A DNA stretch of 64,000 nucleotides from Treponema sp. (GTDB lineage: Bacteria > Spirochaetota > Spirochaetia > Treponematales > Treponemataceae): contig JAEDCT010000006.1 of assembly GCA_016294035.1 (NCBI GenBank), positions 58,044 through 122,043 on the forward strand, given 5' to 3'. The notes below the pieces were generated by a model that was not told the origin of the DNA, did not search any database, and saw only the letters and a program-made list of their open reading frames with translations. Shown here one piece after another: positions 23,923 through 32,350 of the stretch. The position numbers and the translations under genes are program-made. How positions within the stretch are numbered: the first letter of the stretch is position 1; every line of letters begins with the position of its first letter.

Positions 23923-26463
23923 GTGGATATCAGAAAAATTGTTAGGGACATAAAAGATATAGCACTTGGAAAAAAAGTTGTTGTCATTGTTCAGTGCAGG
24001 CTGTCTTCCACAAGATTGCCGGGAAAGGCATTAAAAAAACTTGGTGATAAAACTGTTCTTGAATGGACTTTGAATGCTATGAAAAAGGTTAAAGCCACAA
24101 GCTATTATCTTGCAACTGATGAGGACAGCAAAAGTGAGCTTGAACCAATTGCCAGAAAATGCGGATGGGATTTTTTTGCCGGATCATTAAATGATGTCCT
24201 GGACAGATTTTGTCGTGTCATTGAAATCTCAAAGGCTGATGTTGTTGTAAGGGCTACTGCCGACAATCCGTTTTTGTTTTATGATGCAGCCAATGATCTT
24301 GTAGAGGAATACTTTAACTTCATAAAGATGAAGTCACCAAAAGATTACATAACATATTCTGGTCTCCCCCATGGAAGTGGAGTTGAAATGTTCAATGCCC
24401 ATTCACTTCTTGAAGCAAGAAAACAAACTGACTTGCCCTATGATCATGAACATGTTGGTCCTGCCCTGTATAACCATCGGGATCGCTTTAACTGTGAGTT
24501 TATTCCTGCTCCACGAAAATATAATTTTCCGGATTACAGGACTACTATTGATACTGCCCAGGATTACAGGCGTGCATCTTTTATTGTTGATTCCTTGTCT
24601 TCATCCATTGGTTTTGGTCCATACAGTACAAATGAAATTCTCAATGCTATGGAACTAAGCTGCGTGAAGTATCCGGTTATGCTTATTCCTTCCTGCAAAA
24701 AGGGAAGAGGAACCGGGCATTTAAGAAGGTGCCTTGACCTGGCCCTGAAGAATTCATGGGTAGTGTATGTTCCTGAAAACAATGATCTGGAACAATCATC
24801 TTCGCTAGTTGAAGAATATTTTGCAAAGGGACTGAAAAATTATCAGGTTGCCCAAAGCCTTGATGATATTGAATCTTTTTCTCTTTGCATAACTGACATG
24901 TTTAAGACAGAAAAGGATTTTGCCTTGAGCATATCGGACAGGTGTCCTGTTATTGCACTTGATGATGGCTCAGATTTTACTGATTATGCTGATTATCTTC
25001 TTGATGTCATCCCGACTCTGGATTCAAGAGAAAATGTTAATTTGTATCGTCCCTCATTGATTCCTCTTCCTGAAAACAGAAGAAAAGCTGATGAAAAGAA
25101 AAAAATTGAAAATTCTCTTGTTGTTCTTGGAGGGGAAGATCCCCTTTCACTTACGGTTCCAGCAGTAAAAGCTCTGTGTGAGCTTGGCATAAGGGTCAGG
25201 GCTGTTGTTTCATCAGAAGAAATAAGGAATGCCCTTGAATCCGAAGAAATGTCTGGACTGGTTGAAATAAGCGCTCCTGTTGAGAACCTTAGGGAAAAAC
25301 TTTTCGAGTATGATCTTGTAGTGACTCATTTTGGTTTTACCGCTTTTGAGGCTCGTGGTGCCGGGTGCAATGTGATTCTTCTTGCAACAAGTGACCTTCA
25401 CGGAAAATTGTCCCAGGTTCATGGATTTGAATGCCTTAATCCAAGGGATATTACCGCAGCACGAATTTCAAAGTTGATTGCAGAAAGCAAAAAGATTTTA
25501 GTGCCAAATAATAATTCCGATGCGTCTGGTCAGAATACGATTGAATCCTTTACAAAAAAGCTTTCCTTTGGAAAACATCTGTCATGTCCTGTTTGCCGCG
25601 ATAAGTGTAAGTCTTCACGAAACCCGGTGGTTGCAAGAATCCCGGAGAGAACATTCAGAAAATGCAGTGAATGCGGAATGACTTATATTTCCTTCAGTGT
25701 TCAAGAAAAAGAAACTGAATATAACAGGGCATATTTTTTTGAGGACTATGAAAAACAGTATGGTAAAACATATCTTGATGATTTTGATTCAATTAAAAAA
25801 CAGTGTGTCCGAAGAATCTCAATAATTTCCATGCTGTACAAGGCTATGAACGGAATTGCTTCAAAAAAGTCACCAAGTGTTCTTGATATTGGCTGTGCAA
25901 TGGGGCCTTTCCTTGATGCGGCTAATGATGCTTCATGGCAGGTTTTTGGCGCTGATGTTTCAAGGGAGGCTGTTGAATATGTTTCAAAAAAATTGAACTA
26001 TCCTGCTGTCTGTGGTCCATTTCCACATGTAGACCTGCTTCATGAGTTTGGTGTTGAAAAGTTTGATGCCATAACCATGTGGTATGTCATTGAGCATTTC
26101 CAGGATTTGAATCAGGTTCTTGAAGCTGTTTCCAGACTGGTAAAAAAAGACGGTATTTTTGCGTTTTCCACTCCATCTCTTTCTGGTGTAACAGGAAAAT
26201 TTTCCACCCGCAAATTTTTTGCCCAGAGTCCAGGTGATCACTATTCTGTTTGGGAAGTAAATAATGCTTCAAGGGTTCTTAAAAAGTATGGCTTCGAGGT
26301 TTTGCGCATTGTTCCAACTGGTATTCATCCTGAACGGTTTCCTTTTGTTCAGAACAGAAAAAAAGCACCTGGTCCTCTTCTGATGAAATTTCTTGCCTTT
26401 GTCTGCAGAATTTTTAAGTGGGGTGACACATTCGAGGTTTATGCAAGAAAAATTACTTACTGA
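23923..26463 (+). CDS. three-domain fusion: SpsF-like cytidylyltransferase, PseG-like transferase/hydrolase, methyltransferase
   Basis: 846 aa from GTG 23923 with GGAG upstream. Domain 1 (~15-245) is SpsF/CMP-sugar-synthetase-like: VQCRLSSTRLPGKAL (23-37) and VRATADNPF. Domain 2 (~250-530) is PseG-like, with GRGTGHLRRCLDLA (261-274) and THFGFTAFEARGAGC. Domain 3 (~550-846) is a C-methyltransferase type, with zinc cysteines 554, 557, 580 and 583 and SAM motif VLDIGCAMGPF (652-662). SpsF and PseG domains act in biosynthesis of nonulosonic and related surface sugars, so a sugar-nucleotide pathway is inferred. The domains could act in sequence on one glycan. It lies 52 nt after the GT-A-like gene. 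Confidence 0.85.
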   Translation: MDIRKIVRDIKDIALGKKVVVIVQCRLSSTRLPGKALKKLGDKTVLEWTLNAMKKVKATSYYLATDEDSKSELEPIARKCGWDFFAGSLNDVLDRFCRVIEISKADVVVRATADNPFLFYDAANDLVEEYFNFIKMKSPKDYITYSGLPHGSGVEMFNAHSLLEARKQTDLPYDHEHVGPALYNHRDRFNCEFIPAPRKYNFPDYRTTIDTAQDYRRASFIVDSLSSSIGFGPYSTNEILNAMELSCVKYPVMLIPSCKKGRGTGHLRRCLDLALKNSWVVYVPENNDLEQSSSLVEEYFAKGLKNYQVAQSLDDIESFSLCITDMFKTEKDFALSISDRCPVIALDDGSDFTDYADYLLDVIPTLDSRENVNLYRPSLIPLPENRRKADEKKKIENSLVVLGGEDPLSLTVPAVKALCELGIRVRAVVSSEEIRNALESEEMSGLVEISAPVENLREKLFEYDLVVTHFGFTAFEARGAGCNVILLATSDLHGKLSQVHGFECLNPRDITAARISKLIAESKKILVPNNNSDASGQNTIESFTKKLSFGKHLSCPVCRDKCKSSRNPVVARIPERTFRKCSECGMTYISFSVQEKETEYNRAYFFEDYEKQYGKTYLDDFDSIKKQCVRRISIISMLYKAMNGIASKKSPSVLDIGCAMGPFLDAANDASWQVFGADVSREAVEYVSKKLNYPAVCGPFPHVDLLHEFGVEKFDAITMWYVIEHFQDLNQVLEAVSRLVKKDGIFAFSTPSLSGVTGKFSTRKFFAQSPGDHYSVWEVNNASRVLKKYGFEVLRIVPTGIHPERFPFVQNRKKAPGPLLMKFLAFVCRIFKWGDTFEVYARKITY

Positions 26464-26472
26464 TAAAACGGA

Positions 26473-28116
26473 TTGGATTCATTGAATCCTGCAAAAATTT
26501 TGAAAGCACATGAGATTTGCATAAAATCTTTCCTGAAAATGCCGAAAATATACCAAATGAAAGATGAATTTGTGCTTATCCTTGGCGCAGGACTTATGCA
26601 GAAGCCTTCTATTGAAGCTGCCGGGGAGCTTGGTTATAAAACACTCGTAGTTGACGCAAATAAGAATGCAGTATGTGTTCCCTTTGCTGATGTCTTTGTT
26701 CAGATTGACTTGAAGGACAGGGAAAAAATTGCAGATCTTGCAATGTCATACGGTGACAAGTTGAAGGCTGTTTTTACGGCCGGCACAGATTTTTCTGCTT
26801 CTGTTTCCTATGTAGCCCAGAAATGCGGATTGATTTCTCATTCCTTTGAGGCGGCAATGAATGCAAGCAATAAGGTTTTGATGAGAAAGTGCTTCAGGGA
26901 AAAGGGAGTTCCGTCTCCAGATTTTGTTGAGGTTTCAGAAAGTGAAATTGAAACCCTTTCTTCTGATGACTCTGTTTTGTTTCCAAAAGTTGTGAAACCT
27001 GTGGACAACATGGGAGCACGTGGATGCCGTCTTGTAAGAAATAAAAGTGAATTTGAACCGGCCCTGCGTGATGCAGTTGCATTTTCAAGAACCGGAAAGG
27101 CTATCGTGGAAGATTACATGAAGGGCATGGAATTTTCAATTGATGCTCTTGTTCACGAAGGAAACGTAACAATTACCGGATTTGCTGACAGACATATTTT
27201 CTTCGATCCCTATTTTATTGAAATGGGTCATACAATGCCTTCCTCTGTTTCAGAAGCTGTCAAGAAGAATGTAGTCGATGTTTTTGTAAAAGGTGTTAAG
27301 GCTCTTGGTCTCACAGAAGGTGTTGCCAAGGGGGATGTAAAATATACTGAAAAGGGAGCAATGATTGGTGAAATTGCCGGTCGTCTTTCTGGTGGCTACA
27401 TGTCTGGATGGACATATCCCTATGCATCTGGTGTTAATCTTACCATGGAGGCAATGAAAATTGCATTGGGCCTTGGAAAGACTTTGCCTTCAGAAATTGA
27501 ATGTAATGCAGTAAGCCATGAGCGTGCTTTCATTTCAATTCCGGGTGTTGTAAGTGTTATTTACGGTGAGGATAAGGCTGTTGCTTCTCCTTTTGTTAAG
27601 AATGTTTTTTTCAGGGTTAAAGAGGGTAGCAGGGTTGATTTCCCAAGAAACAATGTAGAAAAGTGCGGAAATGTAATTTCAAGATGTGCTGACCGCAGTC
27701 TTTCACTCAAAGGGGCAGAAATGGCCGTTTCAGAAATTGTTTTGCGCCTGGAAAAGAATAATGAAAGCACTCAGAATTATCTTATGGGTGTTGAAAATAA
27801 GTATGAGAAGGGATTTCCATACAGTGCCTATGAATTAAGTTCAGATGAATTGATTGCCTTTGAAAAGGAAGTTGAATCTCTCGACTCAGTAATTATAGGT
27901 GAAAATGAATCAATATTGATTCCTGAATCTCTTGCATCTTTTGCTGGTGAACGCCAGGATTTTAATTACAGGACTATTTTGAATACTTTGGATAAAGTAA
28001 ATAAATATGCAGGTGCAAGAAAAAGTGTTCCTGCCATAAAGTTCTGGAAGTCACTTATTCGCGGTGGTGTCCAGGGCGCCTTGTATGCCGTTGATACCTG
28101 GGGGACAGAATGTTGA
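26473..28116 (+). CDS. ATP-grasp domain protein
   Basis: 547 aa if the weak TTG 26473 start is right; ATG 26539 or 26557 also fit. Residues ~33-130 form a pre-ATP-grasp Rossmann-like domain (LILGAGLMQKPSIEAAGELG). The ATP-grasp domain spans ~140-340 (FPKVVKPVDNMGARGCRLV, IVEDYMKGMEFSIDALV, MIGEIAGRLSGGYMSG). A C-terminal ~180-residue extension is unfamiliar. The family makes carboxylate-amine or carboxylate-thiol ligations (PurK/carbamoyl-phosphate-synthase-like). Its position 9 nt after the sugar fusion and directly before the amidase suggests work on glycan or peptidoglycan precursors. The substrate is unknown. Confidence 0.82.
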   Translation: MDSLNPAKILKAHEICIKSFLKMPKIYQMKDEFVLILGAGLMQKPSIEAAGELGYKTLVVDANKNAVCVPFADVFVQIDLKDREKIADLAMSYGDKLKAVFTAGTDFSASVSYVAQKCGLISHSFEAAMNASNKVLMRKCFREKGVPSPDFVEVSESEIETLSSDDSVLFPKVVKPVDNMGARGCRLVRNKSEFEPALRDAVAFSRTGKAIVEDYMKGMEFSIDALVHEGNVTITGFADRHIFFDPYFIEMGHTMPSSVSEAVKKNVVDVFVKGVKALGLTEGVAKGDVKYTEKGAMIGEIAGRLSGGYMSGWTYPYASGVNLTMEAMKIALGLGKTLPSEIECNAVSHERAFISIPGVVSVIYGEDKAVASPFVKNVFFRVKEGSRVDFPRNNVEKCGNVISRCADRSLSLKGAEMAVSEIVLRLEKNNESTQNYLMGVENKYEKGFPYSAYELSSDELIAFEKEVESLDSVIIGENESILIPESLASFAGERQDFNYRTILNTLDKVNKYAGARKSVPAIKFWKSLIRGGVQGALYAVDTWGTEC

Positions 28117-29141
28117 AAAAGCTGGTTTTCCTTGCTTCACTGTTTTTGATTTTCTCACATTCACTCTTTGCGCAGAATCAGGTTGATTTGGTTCAGGATG
28201 CCCAGAAAGCTGGAATTTCCTTCTATTGGGATCCTATGACTTACACTGGTTTGCTTGAAAAGAACGGCCATAGAATTTCTTTTAGGGCAGGTGACGATTA
28301 TTGTCTTCAGGATTACAAGAAAATCATACCAGAGAAGGCTCCTGTCATGCAGGATGGAAAGCTTGTTGCAAACAAAACTTTCATGAATACGGCAGAAAAT
28401 TTCTTCAAGGCTGAAAATGTTGAGGTTCCCTATAGAATTGGTGCCGTACTTATTGATGCTGGCCATGGAGGAAAAGATCCTGGTGCCAGCAGAGTGCACA
28501 GGATTAACGGCAAGAATGTGAATGTTGTTGAAAAGGATATAAACTTAAAGGTTGCAAAAATGCTTTGTGAGAATCTCAAGTCTGCATATCCGGACAAGAA
28601 AATTCTCATGACACGAAGCACAGATGTTTATCTGACCCTTCAGCAGAGAACGGAAATTGCAAATTCAGTTAAGCTCAAGAACAACGAGGCCATTCTGTTT
28701 ATTTCTATTCATGTGAATACGAATTTCGATCAAAAGGTTTCTGGTTATGAAGTGTGGTATCTGACGCCTGGCTACAGAAGACAGGTTCTTGATGCAAAGC
28801 AGTATAAAGAAGATGCCGCCGTGCTTCCTATTCTCAACAGCATGATGGAAGAGGAATACACAACGGAATCCATATTGATTGCAAAATTCATAACTGAAGG
28901 AATTGCTGCCCAGGTTGGAAACTTGAGTCCTCAGAGAAAGATAAAGCCTGAGGAATGGTTTGTCTGTAAGAATTCAAAAATGCCGAGCGTTCTGTGTGAA
29001 ATCGGGTTCCTTTCGAATCCAACAGAGGCAGCTCTTCTTGCAGATGATAAGTACTTGCAGAAAATATCCCTTGGAATATATAATGGGTTGAGGTCTTTTG
29101 TTACACATTTTGAGCGTTCAAGGGGATTTACTGGAAAATGA
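28110..29141 (+). CDS. N-acetylmuramoyl-L-alanine amidase (Amidase_3), exported
   Basis: 343 aa. Signal peptide MLKKLVFLASLFLIF with a probable cleavage near SLFAQ. An N-terminal domain of ~85 residues precedes the catalytic domain, which contains VLIDAGHGGKDPGA (113-126, zinc His119), ISIHVNT and CEIGFLSNP. It cleaves the lactoyl-peptide bond of murein, typically during cell separation or envelope remodelling. ATG 28110 overlaps the previous stop by 7 nt, and the following GerMN gene overlaps by 4 nt (ATGA), so the order ATP-grasp, amidase, GerMN is one operon. Confidence 0.94.
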   Translation: MLKKLVFLASLFLIFSHSLFAQNQVDLVQDAQKAGISFYWDPMTYTGLLEKNGHRISFRAGDDYCLQDYKKIIPEKAPVMQDGKLVANKTFMNTAENFFKAENVEVPYRIGAVLIDAGHGGKDPGASRVHRINGKNVNVVEKDINLKVAKMLCENLKSAYPDKKILMTRSTDVYLTLQQRTEIANSVKLKNNEAILFISIHVNTNFDQKVSGYEVWYLTPGYRRQVLDAKQYKEDAAVLPILNSMMEEEYTTESILIAKFITEGIAAQVGNLSPQRKIKPEEWFVCKNSKMPSVLCEIGFLSNPTEAALLADDKYLQKISLGIYNGLRSFVTHFERSRGFTGK

Positions 29142-29596
29142 AATTTTCATTGAATAAGAAATCAATTGCAGCTGGGGCGGTTGTTCTGGCAATTGTGCTG
29201 TTTTTTCTGATCAGCCTTATTGTCAAGTCTGCCACGACTACAAAAAAATATATGTACTTTTATTCCTATGATTCAGATGATATATGCAGGGAAGTAAGGG
29301 AATATCCGAGAAATTCCAGCATTAATCTTCTGGAGCGCTTTGTTTCAGATCTTTTGCTCGGACCAATTACGATTCGATACAGAAGAATTTTTGCACTCGG
29401 AACAAAGCTGGATTTTTGTGTTGTAAAGGGTGATGAGCTTCATGTTGGTGTTTCTGAAGATGCCCTTTTCCTTAATCCAGACAGCATGGATATCAGAACG
29501 AGTGCAGAATTGCTTAGGAAAAATATTGTGAAAAATTTCACAAATTTTAATAAAATCTATATATATATTGGTGGTACGATTGTTTTTCAGGAGTGA
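29138..29596 (+). CDS. GerMN-like domain membrane protein
   Basis: 152 aa with one N-terminal membrane anchor (~11-30, AGAVVLAIVLFFLISLIV). The rest fits a small GerMN domain: LLERFVSDLLLGPITIRYRRI, then GTKLDFCVVKGDELHVGVSE. GerMN domains accompany amidases and lipoproteins of the cell envelope and are thought to bind partners or glycans. It overlaps the amidase by 4 nt. The function in spirochaetes is not established. Confidence 0.72.
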   Translation: MKFSLNKKSIAAGAVVLAIVLFFLISLIVKSATTTKKYMYFYSYDSDDICREVREYPRNSSINLLERFVSDLLLGPITIRYRRIFALGTKLDFCVVKGDELHVGVSEDALFLNPDSMDIRTSAELLRKNIVKNFTNFNKIYIYIGGTIVFQE

Positions 29597-29633
29597 TTTT
29601 ATCAGACTTGTAAGCAAAAAAAAGCGAAATAAG

Positions 29634-29662
29634 TTGACAAAATTCTATTCTTAATAGATACT
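29634..29662 (+). promoter_or_regulatory. sigma70-type promoter of flaA
   Basis: -35 TTGACA (29634-29639), 17-bp spacer, -10 GATACT (29657-29662). The start region has AAGGAG about 6 nt before ATG 29708, with a 5' leader of ~40 nt. Confidence 0.75.
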
Positions 29663-29707
29663 ATTAAAACAATGCTACATTAATATATGTATTAAAAGGA
29701 GCTTCGC

Positions 29708-30778
29708 ATGAAGAAGACTTTATTTTTGACTGTTGCTGCTATGGTATTGGCAAGCACATTTGCATCAGCAAAGGAATCTATGCTTATTGACTTTACACAG
29801 CTTAAGGCAGATGCAGTTGCTGATGAAAACGGAAATCCAACAGAAAATGGAAGAACTGTAATGGATTATTCTGTAGCTGCAGGTGCAACATTCACAGGTG
29901 AGCAGAAGAGTCTCATGAAGACATCTTTGGCATTGACAAGCTGGGAAGTTGTTCTTAACTCATCTGCAAAAAATCCTACATCTGTTGGACTTTCACAGGT
30001 TGTAGCTGCTCCTGTTAAGGAATCTGCAGACGTTCCATTTGCTGGTAAGGAAGTAATGGGTGTTCGCGTTAAGTTCCCAACATGGGCAAACAATGCTAAT
30101 GCAAAGATCGTTCCTGCATTCGACATCCCTGCTTATGAACCATTGGCAGACCTGGATGAAAACGGTGAACGCAAGCAGCCTACAGACGAACAGAAGGGAA
30201 AGTACCTCTTCGATGACGGATACGGAGTTGTTCGCAACGTTGGTACTCTCAAGTCAATTGCTGTTACAACAATGGGTATGAACTTCCCACACCAGCTTTA
30301 TGTTCTTCTTACAGACAATGACAATGTTACACGCCGCTACTTGATGGGTGAATTGTTCTTCGACGGTTGGAAGACATTGCAGTGGAACAATCCAGACTAT
30401 ATTTCTGAGGTTCGCACACGTGAAATCAGAGTATACCCAATCTACCCACGCGGAATTCCACTTGTTAAGTTTGCTGGATTCCAGGTATGCCGTGATGCTA
30501 ACCACATTGGTGATGACTTCATCGGTTACTTCAAGGACGTAAAGATTATTTACGACTTGGCTGTTCTTACTTCTGATCGTGATATCGATGATGAAGACCT
30601 CTGGGGAATTATCTCTAAGAAGGAAGCTGAACGCCAGGCTGGAGAAATGGCTCGCTTTGGTAACAAGCAGGTTAACCGCTATCTTGAAAAGTCTAAGATG
30701 GCAACAGAAAGTGAATTCACAACATCACTTTCAGCTGATTCTAACTCAAACGCACAGCAGACAGACGCTGCAAAGTAA
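29708..30778 (+). CDS. flaA: flagellar filament outer-layer (sheath) protein FlaA
   Basis: 356 aa with a signal peptide ending ASTFASA (cleavage near residue 21). The body matches spirochaetal FlaA: LIDFTQLKADAVADENGNPT near the N terminus and VKFPTWANNANAKIVPAFDI and DDDFIGYFKDVKIIYDL-type segments (the last abbreviated from GDDFIGYFKDVKIIYDL). FlaA coats the periplasmic flagellar filament core made of FlaB proteins and affects stiffness. Strong AAGGAG Shine-Dalgarno, own promoter and own terminator mark it as a highly expressed single gene. The neighbours amidase/GerMN then flaA match an order I associate with treponemes. Confidence 0.93.
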   Translation: MKKTLFLTVAAMVLASTFASAKESMLIDFTQLKADAVADENGNPTENGRTVMDYSVAAGATFTGEQKSLMKTSLALTSWEVVLNSSAKNPTSVGLSQVVAAPVKESADVPFAGKEVMGVRVKFPTWANNANAKIVPAFDIPAYEPLADLDENGERKQPTDEQKGKYLFDDGYGVVRNVGTLKSIAVTTMGMNFPHQLYVLLTDNDNVTRRYLMGELFFDGWKTLQWNNPDYISEVRTREIRVYPIYPRGIPLVKFAGFQVCRDANHIGDDFIGYFKDVKIIYDLAVLTSDRDIDDEDLWGIISKKEAERQAGEMARFGNKQVNRYLEKSKMATESEFTTSLSADSNSNAQQTDAAK

Positions 30779-30803
30779 GTTTAGTTAATATTAGCTAAAT
30801 AAT

Positions 30804-30831
30804 GGCCGCCCATAATGGACGGCCTTTTTTT
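30804..30831 (+). terminator. intrinsic terminator of flaA
   Basis: Stem GGCCG (30804-30808) / CGGCC (30820-30824) extended inward by CCAT/ATGG around one mismatch, followed by seven T. It lies 26 nt after the flaA stop. Confidence 0.92.
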
Positions 30832-30849
30832 ACGTCATGAGGATTTTAC

Positions 30850-32112
30850 ATGGAAAACAAGAAAGAATTGCCGAATAAAAAAATCATTCAGGAAAGATAT
30901 GCTGGCTATAAGGATGTATTCACAGAAATTCTTGAAAAAGTTGAACTGGATTTAAGAAAAAACATCAAGCTTTCATCTAATCCAACTTATAAAGCAAGAA
31001 TCAAATCTTTTGGAAGCTATTACAAGAAGATCCTTAGACAAAAAGCTCAGGAATCTTCAACCAGCGATTCTCTTGTTACATTGACTGATATGATTGGTAT
31101 TCGTATTGTTTGTCCGTTTGTAGAAGACTTATCCATTGTTGAAAAGCAAATGTGTGAGCTTTATGACGTTAAGGAAGTTGAGAAAAAGGGTGCAAATCAG
31201 TCATTCCGGGAATTCGGTTATGAGTCTGTTCATATTCTTATTTCAGTACCTGAGAACTGTAAGCCAACTGTACATGTTGAAAAGCCTCTTCCTGAAGGTC
31301 TTGTTGTTGAAATTCAGGTCAGGACAATTCTTCAGGATGCCTGGGCAGAAGTTGAACATGAGCTTATTTATAAGTCTGAGTTTAATCCTTTTGATAAGCC
31401 TCTTAGACGCAAGCTTGCTTCTATCAATGCCAGTTTGACTCTTGCAGATATTATTTTCCAGGAAATCAGGGATTACCAGAAGAAACTGCAAAATGAACTG
31501 GGAACCAGACGAAATACTTTCTACGAAAAAGCTGATGATTATTCTGATGAAATTCTTCAGGTTTCTTCCCATGTTCCGCAGCCGGTTGTGAAAGATTCGG
31601 AAAAAGTTGACAGTCCTTTTACAAAGGGTAGTATTGATGACCTTGTTCTGACTGCTTTGCATGAGCATAATGTTGGTAATTTTGACGGAGCAATAGAAAT
31701 ATATACGCGGATCCTCAATTTAAAGCCTGAGCCTGCTCCTGTTGTTTTGAGCGTCATTTTCAAGCACAGGGGAATGGCCTATTTTGCACAGAATATGTAT
31801 GACAATGCCATAAGTGACTTTAAGAAGAGTGTTGAAAGTGATCCTAAGAATTTCAGGTCTATTTACTATGAAGGCATTGTAAATTCAGTTCAAGGCAAAG
31901 ACATTGAAGCCATTGAATGTTTTGACCGATCTCTTGCCATAGATTCCTTCCAGAGTCATGTTTATTACCGCAGGAGTCTTGCTTATTATAATCTTGGTGA
32001 GTATGCAAAAGCCGTTTCTGACATAAACAATGCAATAAATCTTGGATTGGAAGATGATGATGTCAAGGAATTGAAGGCAAAGCTGATTAAGAAATTTGAT
32101 ATGGGAATGTAG
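30850..32112 (+). CDS. RelA/SpoT-domain alarmone synthetase with C-terminal TPR
   Basis: 420 aa. The synthetase domain (~40-190) has LTDMIGIRIV (Asp80 metal ligand), FGYESVHILI and VEIQVRTILQDAWAEVEHEL (Glu154), the set needed for (p)ppGpp synthesis; no HD hydrolase domain is present. Residues ~250-410 carry TPR-like repeats (GMAYFAQNMYDNAISDFKKS). A GAGG site precedes ATG 30850. It makes or transfers alarmones like small RelA-type enzymes, with the TPR part as a likely partner or sensor module. It lies just after the flaA terminator, and I see no clear promoter in the short gap. Confidence 0.88.
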   Translation: MENKKELPNKKIIQERYAGYKDVFTEILEKVELDLRKNIKLSSNPTYKARIKSFGSYYKKILRQKAQESSTSDSLVTLTDMIGIRIVCPFVEDLSIVEKQMCELYDVKEVEKKGANQSFREFGYESVHILISVPENCKPTVHVEKPLPEGLVVEIQVRTILQDAWAEVEHELIYKSEFNPFDKPLRRKLASINASLTLADIIFQEIRDYQKKLQNELGTRRNTFYEKADDYSDEILQVSSHVPQPVVKDSEKVDSPFTKGSIDDLVLTALHEHNVGNFDGAIEIYTRILNLKPEPAPVVLSVIFKHRGMAYFAQNMYDNAISDFKKSVESDPKNFRSIYYEGIVNSVQGKDIEAIECFDRSLAIDSFQSHVYYRRSLAYYNLGEYAKAVSDINNAINLGLEDDDVKELKAKLIKKFDMGM

Positions 32113-32151
32113 AAAAAAATTAATTTTTTTGTTTTTTTTGCTGATTTGCTA

Positions 32152-32180
32152 TTGACACTTTTTGAATGATTATATATATT
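32152..32180 (+). promoter_or_regulatory. promoter of tRNA-Glu
   Basis: TTGACA (32152-32157), 17-bp spacer, TATATT (32175-32180), 21 nt before the tRNA 5' end. Confidence 0.9.
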
Positions 32181-32201
32181 ACTATCACAACGTAGTTGTA
32201 T

Positions 32202-32273
32202 GTCTCCTTCGTCTAGTGGTTAGGACATCGGGTTTTCATCCCGACAACAGCAGTTCAATTCTGCTAGGAGATG
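32202..32273 (+). tRNA. tRNA-Glu (anticodon TTC)
   Basis: 72-nt cloverleaf. Acceptor GTCTCCT pairs with AGGAGAT (first pair G-U) plus discriminator G; D-arm CTAGTGGTTAGGAC; anticodon stem TCGGG/CCCGA with loop TTTTCAT; T-arm AGCAG-TTCAATT-CTGCT. CCA is not encoded. It is a single gene with its own promoter and terminator. Confidence 0.97.
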
Positions 32274-32276
32274 AAA

Positions 32277-32308
32277 AAAGCTTCTCAAATGAGAAGCTTT
32301 TCTTTTTT
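32277..32308. terminator. terminator after tRNA-Glu, probably bidirectional
   Basis: 11-bp stem AAAGCTTCTCA (32277-32287) / TGAGAAGCTTT (32290-32300) followed by TCTTTTTTT. The upstream A-run (32274-32279) gives a U-run on the other strand, so it may also end the convergent GGDEF-EAL transcript. Confidence 0.9.
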
Positions 32309-32350
32309 TAAACATATTTCTTTTTTTTTATTCACTATTATTCATGACAA

